Counted from the stretch's first letter, positions 1 through 10,699 are shown. The stretch is 64,000 nucleotides of DNA from Pleurodeles waltl (GCF_031143425.1 NC_090451.1:350494339-350558338); one strand, 5' to 3'. The notes: a model not told the origin generated them from the sequence alone. Made by a program: numbers and translations.

Positions 1-1180
1 TGTCACATTATCTGAAATAAGGCACTTTTCAAAGGTGTATATATTGCCCTTCTTGGATAATGTTCAATGGAGTCTCTGGCCACAGCAATTTGACAATAAA
101 ACTTGAAAAAGAGAATTGCATGAGGTAATCATGCAGGAAGATGTGCTGATAGTAAACTGGGCTTTAGGTTCATTTGGCAAGTTATTTAATATCCTCTTTT
201 GTTTGGTGGCTTCTCTGGATATTGAACAAATTGTAATAAAAGTTAGAATAATGCCAAACATGAACATTAGTATCTGAAATCTGTTCTAAGGCTGCAATAT
301 TCATTGGACGAAGAAGGGTTAAAAACTTAGGGATACTTATTACTGTGGTCTTTGCTCCCTACAATCAGGCCAAACCTTTTGGCACTTTCTCTCCTATGTT
401 TTCTGACCACACAGCATGCATTTAGCAGGACCTGGCCTTGAGCTCTGCCTTCACAGTCCTCATCTTTCCTACCTTCAGTAAAAACACATTTCAAAAACAT
501 ATATCCGTGGCACAAATCATGCATCTCGGACATAAAGACTTTACTTCGCCAAGATCATCAAATCCTTTGCCATCCTCTCTCAGAGGCTGCAAAAAAGGTT
601 AACACCTGGATTACCAACTTGCTTGATAAAATAAATGCCCTTAAGAATATCAGAAGTATCCTATCCCACCTTTGGTTACGTTGTTGAGAAAGAAGCTCAA
701 ACTATTAAAATTGGCACTAATAATATCCATCTCCCCCTCCAGGACTATATAAAGAGTCACCCTGTGTCTCCTACCACCCCTTGAGAGTTTACACAGTTTC
801 AATAAAGTTTTCAAATGGTGGAATGCCAAGTCATTGCTATCAGACAGCTTCCTGCAACTCACTTTTTCAGTTCTTCCCCAGCAAAGTAGCCACTAGTTGT
901 AATTCTTTCCATGCTGGGGAACATTCCTCCTCCTACCAATCCCCAGGTCTATCACTCTGCCTCCACCACTTCCAACCTTCCTTCAATCTCTCTTTTCTTA
1001 ATTTCACTTGCTGGATACAGCTATTCACATACCCTTACCATGAAATAGAGCTCCACACTTGATTCTTTCCCAGCTCAGGTGTTTCATCAACTGAAAAATC
1101 TTGACATCAATAATTGCACTACATATGTTACAGTGGTGTTATCAATGATGTTTTAAAACATGCCATGAGTGATGTAATAT
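1..1180. other. GPATCH1 downstream intron, anonymous sequence
   Basis: No coding match, terminal repeat or RNA gene was recognised. AT-rich sequence with short open frames only. It lies 3' of the last visible GPATCH1 exon and is presumably intronic. Confidence 0.5.
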
Positions 1181-1384
1181 CTGGGGTAAGCAGCTCTGCA
1201 CGGCGAGGGTGCGACTTATAGTTACCTTAGGGCATGAGTTATAGTTACTAGAGATAATGGGTGAATTTCTGTGTTTTTTTTAGGTTAGAAATATTCACTT
1301 AACTACATCACTTTAACCTTTGGTTTATTCAGTGAATTTCCAGGGTTTTTAGTGTAAAGTAATATTTTATTACCATAAGCGAAG

Positions 1385-2090
1385 CCAACCCCCTAGCAAG
1401 CCCTGTGGCCAACCCCTCAGTCAAGTCAAGCAACCCCAAACCACACACGGCTGGCAGCAGGTTCTGGCCTGTGGCCAGGCCCTGCGTTCAGTTCCCTGCA
1501 GGTAGCCAATTCCCGCTGCACATAGTCTTTAGACATGCACAGCGTGGGTTGGCGGGTCATTTTGTTTTTAAAAAAGAGGAGGGTGTGTGTGTGGGCCGCA
1601 TCCCACAGTCTCTAGGGTAGCCTGGGACCCCATCCCCGGGGGGCTTTTTTTTATTAATAAATGGGAGGGGGTGCACGTGACACTCCCTCCCCAAGCCACT
1701 CTTGGCCCTGGGAACCTCATTCCATTCATTTAGAAAAACAAAAAGGTGAGAGGAGGGATCTTTCTCCTCAAGCAATTATTGGCCCTGGGACCGCATCCCC
1801 CAGGGCCAAAAAATATATTAGGGGAGGGGAGTGTGTGAACTCAAGCCCAATGGCCACCTAGGAACCCCATCCCTAGGGCCAAATACATTAACATTAGGGG
1901 AGAGGGCACGTGCCCCCCCTCCTACAGCCCCATCCCCTCGGGCCATACTTTAATAACAGGGGAGGGGGTGCGTTGACACCCTTCCCAAGCCTTAAAAGGC
2001 CCCGGGGACTACCTTCCCTGGGGACAAATATGTTTAACATTAGGGGAGAGGGACACATGCCTCCCTTAATGATATGTCAGGCCTGGCCAG
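1385..2090. repeat. GC-rich minisatellite, about 70-110 bp diverged units
   Basis: Around seven imperfect units share a pattern: 'ggcccngggaccccatccc(c)agggcc', then an AT-rich spacer with 'ttaataa' or 'ttaacatt', then 'aggggaggggg' and a 'gcacgtgnca' or similar box. Unit length drifts. A similar array in the same style sits at about 56010-56380. Just to the left (about 1190-1380) is a short AT-rich block containing twice-repeated 'agttatagttac' that may belong to the same composite repeat. Confidence 0.65.
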
Positions 2091-2224
2091 TTCTGTCCAT
2101 TCATTTGAATTCTCCATGATGTCTTATGACAACAATACCCAGATTCATATTCGAGATTCCTCATCTGTGAACTCCTGTATGAACTTCACTTCTGGCTTGT
2201 CAGTTGTGGTTTCAATTCACTCAA

Positions 2225-2860
2225 AATGAACACTAATAAAACAGATATTCCTATCTTTGGCAAAGATCCATGCATTTCGTAGGCCAACTTCTGGTCTAGA
2301 CATTGAAGGTTGGAATCCGAGCTCTTAATGTGACCATTCTCTTTCCTTGACTTCACAGATGAATAAAATGCATTCTTTATGTCTCTATTATCTGCTCCTT
2401 AAAATCACTCCTTTACTGCCTCTGACAGCTCAGTAAAGGGTAGTTTAAGCAGTTGTTCTCCTTCACATTATCTGGACAATCCTGCATCCTCTGTCGCCTG
2501 ACTTTCTAGAATGCAAAATGAAGCTTGTGTCATTTTTCAGCCTCCTTGTCATTTTCATATTTCCCTTTAGCTAGCTTCTCTGTAATGGCTACTGTTTCTA
2601 GTGAGATGAAACTCACATCTGTTTGTGTAGTGAATTAAGCATTCTATCAATCTGGTCCCAGATACAAGTATTCACTATGCTGCCCCTGCTTTACCCATTT
2701 AGATCTCCTTCTCTTTGCCTTCTATCACTCCCCATGATTCTCTTGTGTTAGCAAAATCTCTTTCTCCTTCTTTGTTGCTAAGTCTTGAAATTCTTTACCA
2801 CTTCATAGTCGATGGATTGAAAATCACCTAGCCATTTGTAGCCCTGTAAACTTAACTCTT
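2225..2860 (+). pseudogene. Possible L2/CR1-like LINE reverse transcriptase C-terminal remnant
   Basis: Plus-strand translation contains scattered matches to the end of vertebrate L2/CR1 ORF2. It begins near 2226 with MNTNKTDIPIFGK, like the KTE..FG motif before the last RT region, and later has a stretch resembling the AAP.LWN..P and SPSL..F motifs, broken by many stops. Signal is weak and spread over frames. It could be chance similarity in AT-rich DNA. Confidence 0.3.
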
Positions 2861-2869
2861 CTATTTCGC

Positions 2870-4212
2870 ATTCTGAATTCCAAGGGTACATCTTGCCTTC
2901 ATTCCAGCAAGTCCTCTTACAATCAGGATGCCCATACAATTGACAGTGCACTCTACAAAACTAACAGTATAATATAGTCTGTCAGCACATACTAACCACA
3001 TAGTTAGGCAGTATCCTTTGAGTGAGCAGGACTGTTAAAAGATGGGTTCATTTGAATTTAAGTTTGCAGAGTAACATAGGGACTATTGAAGTTAACGTTT
3101 TCCAAAATCCTGTATGCAGATACAAGTTACCCATCATAGAGATAAAAACAATGAGTGAACTTCTGCATGTGGTTTGCCTGGCAATGCTTTTGGGTGAATA
3201 TATCACTCTCACTAAGGTGCCCTATTTGTTCAATCTTCTTAGAAATATTCAGGTGCTGGCCCATTCATTATCAAAAATATCACTGTATTTGTCTCCTGTT
3301 AAAAGAGAAGACCTGAGTCATAAAATTAACATTTGTATGACCTTTAGTGGAATACATTTCTAAATTGGCATGGATAACCCACAACGCCATAAACCTAGGC
3401 CTACTCCCCTATTTGAAAGACACATAAATAGAAAAAGCAAATTACAGATGAGTCTTAAACACCCAAAGTAAGAAAAAACAAAACATTGAACCAAGCCTTC
3501 TCATGCTTGTCTCCACGAATCTGAAATAATCCACCAAAGAATTTCAGACTTAGTAATGGAAATTGTTATTTCCTCAACTGTAAGGATAAGATACTTAATA
3601 GGCATAAGGCTTTTCGGCTGACAATAAGTGATAACTCTAGCAACATATGAATGTTTCCAGAAATTGCAAACGTCCAACAGTGAGACTAAAATGTATGTTG
3701 CCACACTACAAGCCAGTCGGTACTACACAACTGCATAACCCTGACATTTTCCAACAACAATTGAGCAGAATTAGTATATTTCAGGAAAAGTCTGAATACT
3801 ACCTCATCTGAAATTGTGAATACAATTTCAGAGGAGTGTGGGTTTAGAAGTGCAATGCTTCAGAACTTACTATTTGTGCAACAATTGTTTATTTTTACAC
3901 AATATTGTCTTAGAAATATTTTCAAGAGCTTGAAAGGTGTTTTGTTGTTTCCTTATTTCGTACTCCCTTCAGTCTCTTCATGCTACAATGCAGAAAAAAA
4001 TAACTTTTGGTCTTGATTTAATTAACTGTGATGCTAATGATATTGATAGCTACATCTTTTTTCAAGATGCAGATCATGCAGCTAAGTGATTTTGCTTTTT
4101 GGACAGACAAAATTCATACATTGCATTTTGTCCTTCACCAAAATAAAAATGATTCTGAAAAACAACAATTACAATCAGCACTTCCTACGTTATTTTATAA
4201 TGTGCAACTTAC
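2870..4212. other. GPATCH1 downstream intron, mostly anonymous
   Basis: No gene is recognised apart from the dispersed repeat at 3555-3770. An ORF of 113 codons at 3022-3363 (+) has no recognisable motif and no neighbouring signal, and is treated as chance. Confidence 0.5.
3555..3770 (+). repeat. Dispersed repeat, copy 1 of a direct pair
   Basis: Aligns by eye with 5068-5310 in the same orientation. Shared landmarks include 'aacagtgagactaaaatgta' at 3676 and 5215, and a following 'ccagtc(a/g)gtactacaca'. Identity over the aligned parts looks about three quarters. The family is not recognised. The two exons at 4213-4803 lie between the copies. Confidence 0.6.
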
Positions 4213-4349
4213 TATTTGCATTGCTTAGTTGTGGCTCTTGTTCACTTTTTATTTCTTTTGCCATTGATGAAGATGTCTCGGGAGCAGTTAGGAAATTGAA
4301 TACAGAATATTTATCTCGTTTCACCTTTGGTAAGCCAATGATAGTTGAA
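4213..4349 (-). CDS. GPATCH1: GPATCH1 exon, KVKRDKYSVFNFL motif
   Basis: The most 3' exon visible. It encodes STIIGLPKVKRDKYSVFNFL, then TAPETSS and an acidic, Lys/Glu-rich stretch ending LSNAN. The human protein has LVGLPRVKRDKYSVFNFLTLPE here. The acceptor is acttttttag and the donor is the consensus A|GTAAGT. It leaves in phase 1. The next exon, expected to encode the RKPSRWD-like block and the basic tail, was not found in 1-4212. Confidence 0.93.
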
Positions 4350-4675
4350 CTAAAAAAGTAAAAATCAAATTTAATGTTACAAATCAAAATAAACCAAGTC
4401 TGCTGGATATTTCCTTGCACATGGCAAATACATAATGATGAGTCATAATTAAATAGGTGCAGAAACAGCAAAATGCTGGTTTTGTTTCAGAAATAATAAG
4501 ACCATGCAATAGATTCAAATGCAGTAGAAAACAGTTGATACTTATTTAAACACAAGCATGCTGATTTTAACGACATGGGCAACATACAATGGCCTCAGGC
4601 ACTTACTAACCACTCTCAAAATGTCATCACTCAACTCATCATACCAAAAGGCAATTTAAATAAAAGCCAGCATAC

Positions 4676-4803
4676 CCAGGATAGGGATCCGGAATATTGA
4701 ACCTTTTGCATAACAGCTTCTCAGGATGCCACTCAAACTTGTCTCTTGTGAGTTTGCCAAACATTTTCATCTTCACTGCGGCCTGCTTGTCAGTTGTATC
4801 ACT
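4676..4803 (-). CDS. GPATCH1: GPATCH1 exon, MFGKLTRDKFEWHP motif
   Basis: Forty-two codons plus two bases: SDTTDKQAAVK, then MFGKLTRDKFEWHPEKLLC and FNIPDPYPG. Human GPATCH1 has MFGKLTRDTFEWHPDKLLC. The acceptor is aaatcctacag. Two donor placements are possible in CCTGGGTATGC; only CCTGG|GTATGC keeps the frame with the next exon, so that one is chosen. It is separated from the next exon by only 326 bp. Confidence 0.93.
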
Positions 4804-5067
4804 CTGTAGGATTTAAGTAATTTTATTTATAACAGGCTTTGTTAAAGAAAGAATCTTATAAAAACATCTTACAATGACACCAGGTTGATTTCTGTATTGC
4901 TGTACTGAATGCAAGCCGTGTGCTGCTTATACTGCTAATATCACACCAATCTAAGTGAGCCTCAATGAATTAATCTAAATTCCCAGGTAACCATGCCATA
5001 ATCTGTTTAATTTAAAAAGAAAAGTTATTCACTCATTTTGTTTTATAGCTTTCTCTACTTACGAGGG

Positions 5068-5310
5068 TCGAAATGGCAGTTTTTTTAACAGCAAGGATTA
5101 GATACTTGTCTGTTGTAGTAACATCAACGTATGTATTGTTAGGGATAAGACCTTTCCACTGACAAGTAATAAATCTATCAACCTGTAGATCGTTCCAGAC
5201 ACTGCAAACGTGAAACAGTGAGACTAAAATGTATGAAGCCCCACTACATGCCAGTCAGTACTACACAAACACATAACTCCACAGTTTTCCAACAACCATG
5301 GATCAGAAGT
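5068..5310 (+). repeat. Dispersed repeat, copy 2 of a direct pair
   Basis: Second copy of the unit at 3555-3770, about 1.5 kb away, with the same order of landmarks: 'aaggattagatacttg', then 'cactgcaaacgtgaaacagt', then 'ccagtcagtactacaca'. Confidence 0.6.
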
Positions 5311-5660
5311 AGAACATCTGAAACAAGACCAATCCAGGGGATGACTCCTTAGCTTATGAGAACGAAAGAAGTTCAGGGCAGTGCTAACTGAAGGCTGTTT
5401 CTAATTCCCAGATGGGAAAGGGGGTAGTGAGTCACATAATTAATGGCGATATCACCCTAGGAGCTCCTATGGCTTAGTGTGAGTAAGAAGCATAATTAGG
5501 GGACAGGGAGTATTGAGTAGTGCAACGGTTCAGCTCACAAATCAGTGTAGGAGGAGACTGGAAAAGTGCCTTTACCTAGTGGTTGAATGGCTCACTGGAA
5601 CATGACACACTGGAACTCACAGCTCTGCCAGCCTATTGGGGTCAACAAACGGCTCCGAAA

Positions 5661-5716
5661 TGTAGGAAGCTGGCTCTTTATCTTTATATGATATATCAAA
5701 AAAAATATATATATAT
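5661..5716 (+). mobile_element. LTR (family A) left piece, interrupted by the DIRS element
   Basis: Starts tgtaggaagctggctct, the same first 17 bases as the solo LTR at 31041. It runs into an (AT)n stretch where the DIRS element begins. The remainder of this LTR resumes at 11596. The bases before it (cgaaa) do not match the bases after the right end (ccaga), so no target duplication is visible. Confidence 0.75.
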
Positions 5717-5926
5717 GGAAAATGTCACTTACCCAGTGTACATCTGTTCGTGGCATTAGTCGCTGCAGATTCACATGCTGTGCACATCCCGCCATCTGGT
5801 GTTGGGCTTGGAGTGTTACAAGTTGTTTTTCTTCGAAGAAGTCTTTTCGAGTCACGAGATCGAGGGACTCCTCCCATTTCGGCTCCATTGCACATGGGCG
5901 TCGACTCCATCTTAGATTGTTTTCCC
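5717..5926 (+). repeat. DIRS left inverted terminal repeat with unique outer extension
   Basis: Positions 5748-5926 are the near-exact inverse of 11419-11595, sharing for example 'cacatgctgtgcacatcccg' in this orientation. The outer 31 bases (5717-5747, starting ggaaaatgtcact) have no partner in the right repeat but are found inverted in the internal complementary region. Confidence 0.9.
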
Positions 5927-6088
5927 CGCAGAGGGTGAGGTAGGAGTTGTGTATGCTAGTAATAGTGCCCATGCAATGGAGTGAATACATATGTACATAA
6001 TGAAGTTTAAAGTAATATATTTACAAATTTACAAATGTTCAAGATCAACTTCTAAACGGCTACAGGCTCCCGGGGAGGCGGGTGGGCG

Positions 6089-6189
6089 CATGTGAATCTG
6101 CAGCGACTAATGCCACGAACAGATGTACACTGGGTAAGTGACATTTTCCGTTCGATGGCATGTGTAGCTGCAGATACACATGCTGTGCA
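6089..6189 (-). repeat. DIRS internal complementary region (ICR)
   Basis: Positions 6089-6149 are the reverse complement of the left outer end 5717-5777 (61 nt each). Positions 6150-6189 are the reverse complement of the right outer end 11556-11595. The two parts abut at 6149/6150, reconstructing the end-to-end junction expected of a circular intermediate. It lies just 3' of the recombinase stop codon. Confidence 0.92.
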
Positions 6190-6226
6190 TAGACTAGTAA
6201 GCAGTTATCTCCCCAAAAGCGGTGGT

Positions 6227-8128
6227 TCAGCCTGTAGGAGTTGAAGTTATTTGAAACAATGTTCGTAGTACTGTTTGACCTACTGTGGCTTGTTGTGCCG
6301 TTAACACATCTACACAGTAGTGTTTGGTAAATGTATGAGGCGTAGACCATGTAGCTGCCTTACATATTTCGGTCATTGGAATATTTCCTAGAAAGGCCAT
6401 GGTAGCACCTTTCTTTCTAGCTGAGTGTGCCTTTAGTGTGATAGGCAGTTCTCTTTTTGCTTTAAGATAGCAGGTTTGAATACACTTAACTATCCATCTA
6501 GCAATGCCTTGTTTAGAAATAGGATTTCCTGTATGAGGTTTTTGGAAAGCAATAAATAATTGTTTTGTTTTTCGAATTAGTTTTGTTCTGACAATGTAGT
6601 ACATTAACGCTCTTTTGATGTCTAATGTATATAGTACTCTTTCAGCTACAGAATCTGGCTGTGGGAAGAACACTGGTAATTCTACTGTTTGATTCAAGTG
6701 GAACGGTGATATGACTTTTGGTAAAAATTTAGGATTTGTCCGTAGAACTACTTTATGCTTGTGTATTTGAATAAATGGTTCTTGTATGGTAAATGCTTGA
6801 ATCTCACTCACTCTTCTTAGAGATGTGATGGCAATTAAAAATGCAACTTTCCATGTTAAGTATTGCATTTCACAAGAGTGCATGGGCTCAAAAGGTGGAC
6901 CCATGAGTCGTGTTAAGACAATGTTGAGGTTCCATGAAGGAACTGGTGGTGTTCTTGGTGGTATAATTCTCTTTAGGCCTTCCATAAACGCTTTTATGAC
7001 TGGTATCCTAAATAGTGAAGTTGAGTGCGTAATTTGCAGGTAAGCTGAAATTGCGGTAAGATGTATCTTTATGGAAGAAAAAGCTAGCTTTGACCTTTGC
7101 AAATGTAGTAAGTAACTTACGATGTCTTTGGCAGATGCGTGTAAGGGTTGAATTTGATTATTATGGCAGTAATAAACAAATCTTTTCCACTTATTTGCAT
7201 AGCAATGTCTAGTGGTAGGTTTTCTAGCTTGTTTTATGACCTCCATACATTCATGTGTAAGGTCTAAGTGTCTGAACTCTAGGACTTCAGGAGCCAAATT
7301 GCTAGATTCAGCGATGCTGGATTTGGATGTCTGATCTGTTGTTTGTGTTGTGTTAACAGATCTGGTCTGTTTGGTAGTTTGACATGATGGACTACTGAGA
7401 GGTCTAGTAGTGTTGTGTACCAAGGTTATCTTGCCCATGTTGGCGCTATTAGTATGAGTCTGAGTTTGTTTTGACTCAACTTGTTTACCAGATATGGAAG
7501 GAGTGGGAGAGGGGGAAAAACGTAAGCAAATATCCCTGACCAACTCATCCATAACGCATTGCCCTGAGACTGATCTTGTGGGTAACTGGATGCGAAGTTT
7601 GGGCATTTTGCGTTTTCCTTTGTTGCAAATAGATCTATTTGTGGTGTTCCCCAACTCTGGAAGTAAGTGTTCAGTATTTGGGGGTGAATCTCCCATTCGT
7701 GGATCTGTTGGTGATCTCGAGAGAGGTTGTCTGCTAACTGATTCTGAATTCCTGGAATAAATTGTGCTATTAGGCGAATGTGGTTGTGAATCGCCCAATG
7801 CCAAATTATTTATGCCAGGAGACACAACTGTGTTGAGTTTGTCTCTCCTTGTTTGTTTAGGTAATACATTGTTGTCATGTTGTCTGTTTTGACAAGAAGG
7901 TGTTTGTGGCTTATTATGGGTTGAAATGCTTTCAGCGCTAGAAATACTGCCAATAGTTCTAAGTGATTTATGTGAAACTGTTTTTGCTGAGTGTTCCATT
8001 GTCCCTGGATGCTGTGTTGATTGAGGTGTGCTCCACACCCTATCATGGAGGCATCTGTCGTTATTACATATTGTGGCACTGGGTCTTGGAAAGGCCGCCC
8101 TTGGTTTAAATTTATACTGTTCCACCAT
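6227..8128 (-). CDS. DIRS tyrosine recombinase ORF
   Basis: The 633-codon ORF is uninterrupted, but only its C-terminal part, from about residue 279 (7290 downward), looks like recombinase. It begins FRHLDLTHECMEVIKQARKP and YANKWKRFVYYC (core-binding region). Catalytic motifs in order are Arg in AITSLRRVSEIQ (about residue 437), His-x-x-Arg in AHSARKKGA (about 569) and the nucleophile Tyr in TKHYCVDV (about 603). The enzyme would integrate the circular DNA form. The first 270 or so codons are probably a shadow frame: the conserved connector, with WGTPQIDLFATKEN, reads in a different frame over 7400-7700. The true start is unclear. The catalytic set is complete by eye. Confidence 0.85.
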   Translation of the reverse strand: MVEQYKFKPRAAFPRPSATICNNDRCLHDRVWSTPQSTQHPGTMEHSAKTVSHKSLRTIGSISSAESISTHNKPQTPSCQNRQHDNNVLPKQTRRDKLNTVVSPGINNLALGDSQPHSPNSTIYSRNSESVSRQPLSRSPTDPRMGDSPPNTEHLLPELGNTTNRSICNKGKRKMPKLRIQLPTRSVSGQCVMDELVRDICLRFSPSPTPSISGKQVESKQTQTHTNSANMGKITLVHNTTRPLSSPSCQTTKQTRSVNTTQTTDQTSKSSIAESSNLAPEVLEFRHLDLTHECMEVIKQARKPTTRHCYANKWKRFVYYCHNNQIQPLHASAKDIVSYLLHLQRSKLAFSSIKIHLTAISAYLQITHSTSLFRIPVIKAFMEGLKRIIPPRTPPVPSWNLNIVLTRLMGPPFEPMHSCEMQYLTWKVAFLIAITSLRRVSEIQAFTIQEPFIQIHKHKVVLRTNPKFLPKVISPFHLNQTVELPVFFPQPDSVAERVLYTLDIKRALMYYIVRTKLIRKTKQLFIAFQKPHTGNPISKQGIARWIVKCIQTCYLKAKRELPITLKAHSARKKGATMAFLGNIPMTEICKAATWSTPHTFTKHYCVDVLTAQQATVGQTVLRTLFQITSTPTG

Positions 8129-8135
8129 TGAAGCG
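7432..8135 (-). pseudogene. DIRS RNase H and connector domain, broken by stops
   Basis: In a frame different from both the RT and the recombinase ORFs this region reads YVITTDASMIGCGAHL (first Asp), HLELLAVFLAL (Glu), VKTDNMTTMYYLNKQG (Asp), and further on ADNLSRD, giving an RNase H layout typical of DIRS. A TAA at 7810-7812 interrupts it after TQLCLLA, and a second stop lies near 7430 after LILIAPTW. Between these is the DIRS connector WGTPQIDLFATKEN. The domain degrades RNA in the RNA-DNA hybrid during reverse transcription. It is joined to RT only through a frameshift around 8130-8160. Confidence 0.82.
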
Positions 8136-9005
8136 AGGTGTATGTTGGCGGTCTACTAACACCAGATCTAGAAGTTGACCCTGTGCCTGTGACCATTGTG
8201 ATGCTAGGCACTGTTGTAAGGGCCGCATGTGCAGCCTTGCATTTGGGACAATGGCTATGCATGAGGACATCATGCCTAGGAGTTTCATCACCATTTTGAC
8301 TTGTATTTTTTGATTTGGATACATGGTCTGTATTACATTGTGAAATGCCTGAACCCTTTGTGGGCTTGAAGTGGCAATCCCTTTTTGTGTGTTGATTGTC
8401 GCCCCTAAGTATTGCTGTGTTTGACACGGCAGAAGGTGTGACTTTGTATAGTTGATTGAGAAACCTAGTTTGTGGAGGCTTTTTATGACATAGCTTGTGT
8501 GTTGTGAACACCGTTCTAGCGTGTTGGTTTTGATTAACCAATCGTCTAGGTACGGGAACACATGTATTTGCTGTCTTCTGATATGTGCAGCTACTACCGC
8601 CAGGCATTTTGTAAAAACTCTTGGCGCAGTTGTTATTCTGAATGGCAACACCTTGAATTGGTAATGTACCCCTTGGAATACAAACCTTGAGTACTTTCTG
8701 TGTGAAGGATGAATCGGTATATGGAAATATGCATCCTTTAGGTCTAGTGTTGTCATGTAGTCTTGTTGTTTGAGCAGTGGGATTACGTCCTGTAATGTCA
8801 CCATGTGAAAGTGATCTGATTTGATGTAGGTATTTAATGTTCTGAGATCTAATATAGGTCTCAGACTCTTGTCTTTTTTGGGTATGAGAAAGTACAGAGA
8901 GTAAACTCCTGTTCCTTTCTGTTGGCTTGGTACTAATTCTATTGCTTCTTTCTGTAGCAATGCCTGAACTTCTAGTCCTAGAAGATCTATATGTTGTTTT
9001 GACAT
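8112..9005 (-). CDS. DIRS reverse transcriptase ORF
   Basis: A 297-codon ORF with reverse transcriptase motifs in order: LYFLIPKKDKSLRPILDLR (fingers), TLDLKDAYFHIPIHP (first catalytic Asp), VLPFRITTAPRVFTK, and FPYLDDWLI (the catalytic DD pair, about residue 152). It then has LGFSINYTKS and YLGATI. RT copies element RNA into DNA. The usual PFGL is replaced by PFRI. The ORF ends out of frame just before RNase H, whose domain continues in another frame, so an indel near 8130-8160 separates them. The true start may lie upstream, since the frame is preceded by conserved gag-RT linker text around 9010-9120. Confidence 0.88.
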   Translation of the reverse strand: MSKQHIDLLGLEVQALLQKEAIELVPSQQKGTGVYSLYFLIPKKDKSLRPILDLRTLNTYIKSDHFHMVTLQDVIPLLKQQDYMTTLDLKDAYFHIPIHPSHRKYSRFVFQGVHYQFKVLPFRITTAPRVFTKCLAVVAAHIRRQQIHVFPYLDDWLIKTNTLERCSQHTSYVIKSLHKLGFSINYTKSHLLPCQTQQYLGATINTQKGIATSSPQRVQAFHNVIQTMYPNQKIQVKMVMKLLGMMSSCIAIVPNARLHMRPLQQCLASQWSQAQGQLLDLVLVDRQHTPRFNGGTV

Positions 9006-9248
9006 ATTGTGTGTTTTCGGTGGGACGTTTGGAGGGAATTTGAGAAATTCTATGCAATAACCATGCTGGATAATTGCTAGGACCCAAGTGTCTGTTGTTA
9101 TTTCCTCCCAATGTTTGTAAAACTTGTTTAGTCTCCCCCCCCCCCACAGGTGTTATGTGTTGGGGATTTGTGACGTGGAAGTCACTGCTTGTTTTGAGGA
9201 GTTTTGGGACTTTGGAACTTCCCTCTATTCTTTTGGAATTGTCCCCCT

Positions 9249-10685
9249 CTATATTGTCCCCGAAAACTTCCCCGCTGATACTGGCTCTGGTAAGTGGGTC
9301 TTGTTTGTGAGGTTGTGGGTTCTGTGCTTTGTCCTCAAAACCCCCCCCCCCCGAAACTGTGTCTTTCGAAATGTGCCTCTGCTCTGTGGGGAGTAGAGTG
9401 CGCCCATGGCTTTGGCCGTATCTGTGTCTTTTTTAAGTTTTTCAATGGCAGTGTCCACCTCCGGCCCAAACAACTGTTGTCCGTTGAATGGCATATTCAG
9501 CACGGCTTGTTGTATTTCCGGCTTGAATCCTGATGTACGCAGCCATGCATGTCTCCTTATTGTCACTGCTGTGTTTACAGTTCTAGCAGCTGTGTCTGCA
9601 GCGTCTATTGCTGACCGTATCTGATTGTTTGAGATACTCTGTCCTTCTTCAACTACTTGCTGTGCTCTTTTTTGGAACTCTTTGGGCAACTGTTCTATAA
9701 AGTGTTGCATTTCGTCCCAATGAGCCCTATCGTACCTGGCCAACAAAGCCTGTGAGTTAGCAATACGCCACTGGTTTGCTGCCTGTGCCGCCTCTCTTTT
9801 TCCTGCTGCGTCGAATTTACGACTCTCTTTATCTGGAGGTGGTGCATCTCCTGAAGTGTGTGAGTTCGCCCTCTTGCGAGCTGCCCCTACTACTACTGAG
9901 TCCGGTGTTAGCTGTTGCGTGATGTACACGGGTTCTGTTGGTGGCGGTTTATATTTTTTCTCCACTCTTGGAGTAATGGCCCTTCCTTTTACAGGCTCCT
10001 CAAACACTTGTTTGGAGTGCTTTAGCATTCCAGGTAGCATGGGGAGACTTTGATACTGGCTGTGTGTGGACGACAGCGTATTAAATAGAAAGTCGTCTTC
10101 AATTGGCTCTGAATGCAGGTTGACATTATGAAAAGCCGCTGCCCTTCACACCACCTGTGCGTAGGCTGTACTATCTTCTGGTGGTGACGGTCTAGCTGGA
10201 TAACAGTCCGGACTATTATCTGACACTGGCGCATCATAAAGATCCCACGCGTATGGATCGTCTTGACTCATCCCCGTATGAGTCGGGGATTGCATCATTG
10301 GTGGTGTGGCTACAGGCAATGGTTGCGGAGAGCGTGGTGGAGACGGTGGCGGGCTTACTTGTTTAGCCACCTTAGCCTGTGGCTGCTTGTCCTTCTCCTG
10401 GAAGGCAAGTTTTCGTTTCATTCTAATAGGAGGGAGAGTGCTGATCTTCCCTGTTTCTTTTTGAATGTGGAGCCTTCTTTGGGTGTAGTCTGGCTCTATT
10501 GTCTCTAGTTCCTGTCCAAATCTATGTGTTTTCATTTGTGAGGACAGTCCTTGTTCTTCTGTGTAGGAACTTGTCTTCGGTTCCGAGGCCGGATGTTTCG
10601 GTATCGAAACCTTTTCGGCAACTTTTTCCGGTTCAGACGCAACCTTTTTTATTTTCGGCGTCGTAGTCTCTCGGTGCCGACCCAT
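9249..10685 (-). pseudogene. DIRS gag-like ORF, middle and C-terminal part, one stop
   Basis: One frame runs from 10685 to 9249 with a single TGA at about 10143-10145. The first block is basic and proline-rich (PPPSPPRSPQPLP) and then acidic (DDPYAWDLYDAPVSD). The second contains a predicted helical region with SAIDAADTAARTVNTAV and RRHAWLRTSGFKPEIQ, a block that recurs in the two other DIRS remnants of this window. It is presumably the structural protein packaging element RNA. A C12 run (9341-9352, G12 in the sense strand) lies within its C-terminal Gly-rich stretch. Confidence 0.82.
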
Positions 10686-10699
10686 TTCGGTGCGCTGTC

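Noticed and set aside
3022..3363. 113-codon plus-strand ORF as a host exon
   Set aside because: No similarity noticed, antisense to the host gene, and AT-rich chance frames of this length are expected in 64 kb.
5592..6350. Short ORFs at the left DIRS end as genes
   Set aside because: They fall within inverted terminal repeats and the internal complementary region, which are non-coding structural parts.
7290..8128. N-terminal 270-280 codons of the long recombinase ORF as a real protein domain
   Set aside because: In another frame the same DNA gives RNase H and the WGTPQIDLFATKEN connector, which is clearly the coding one.
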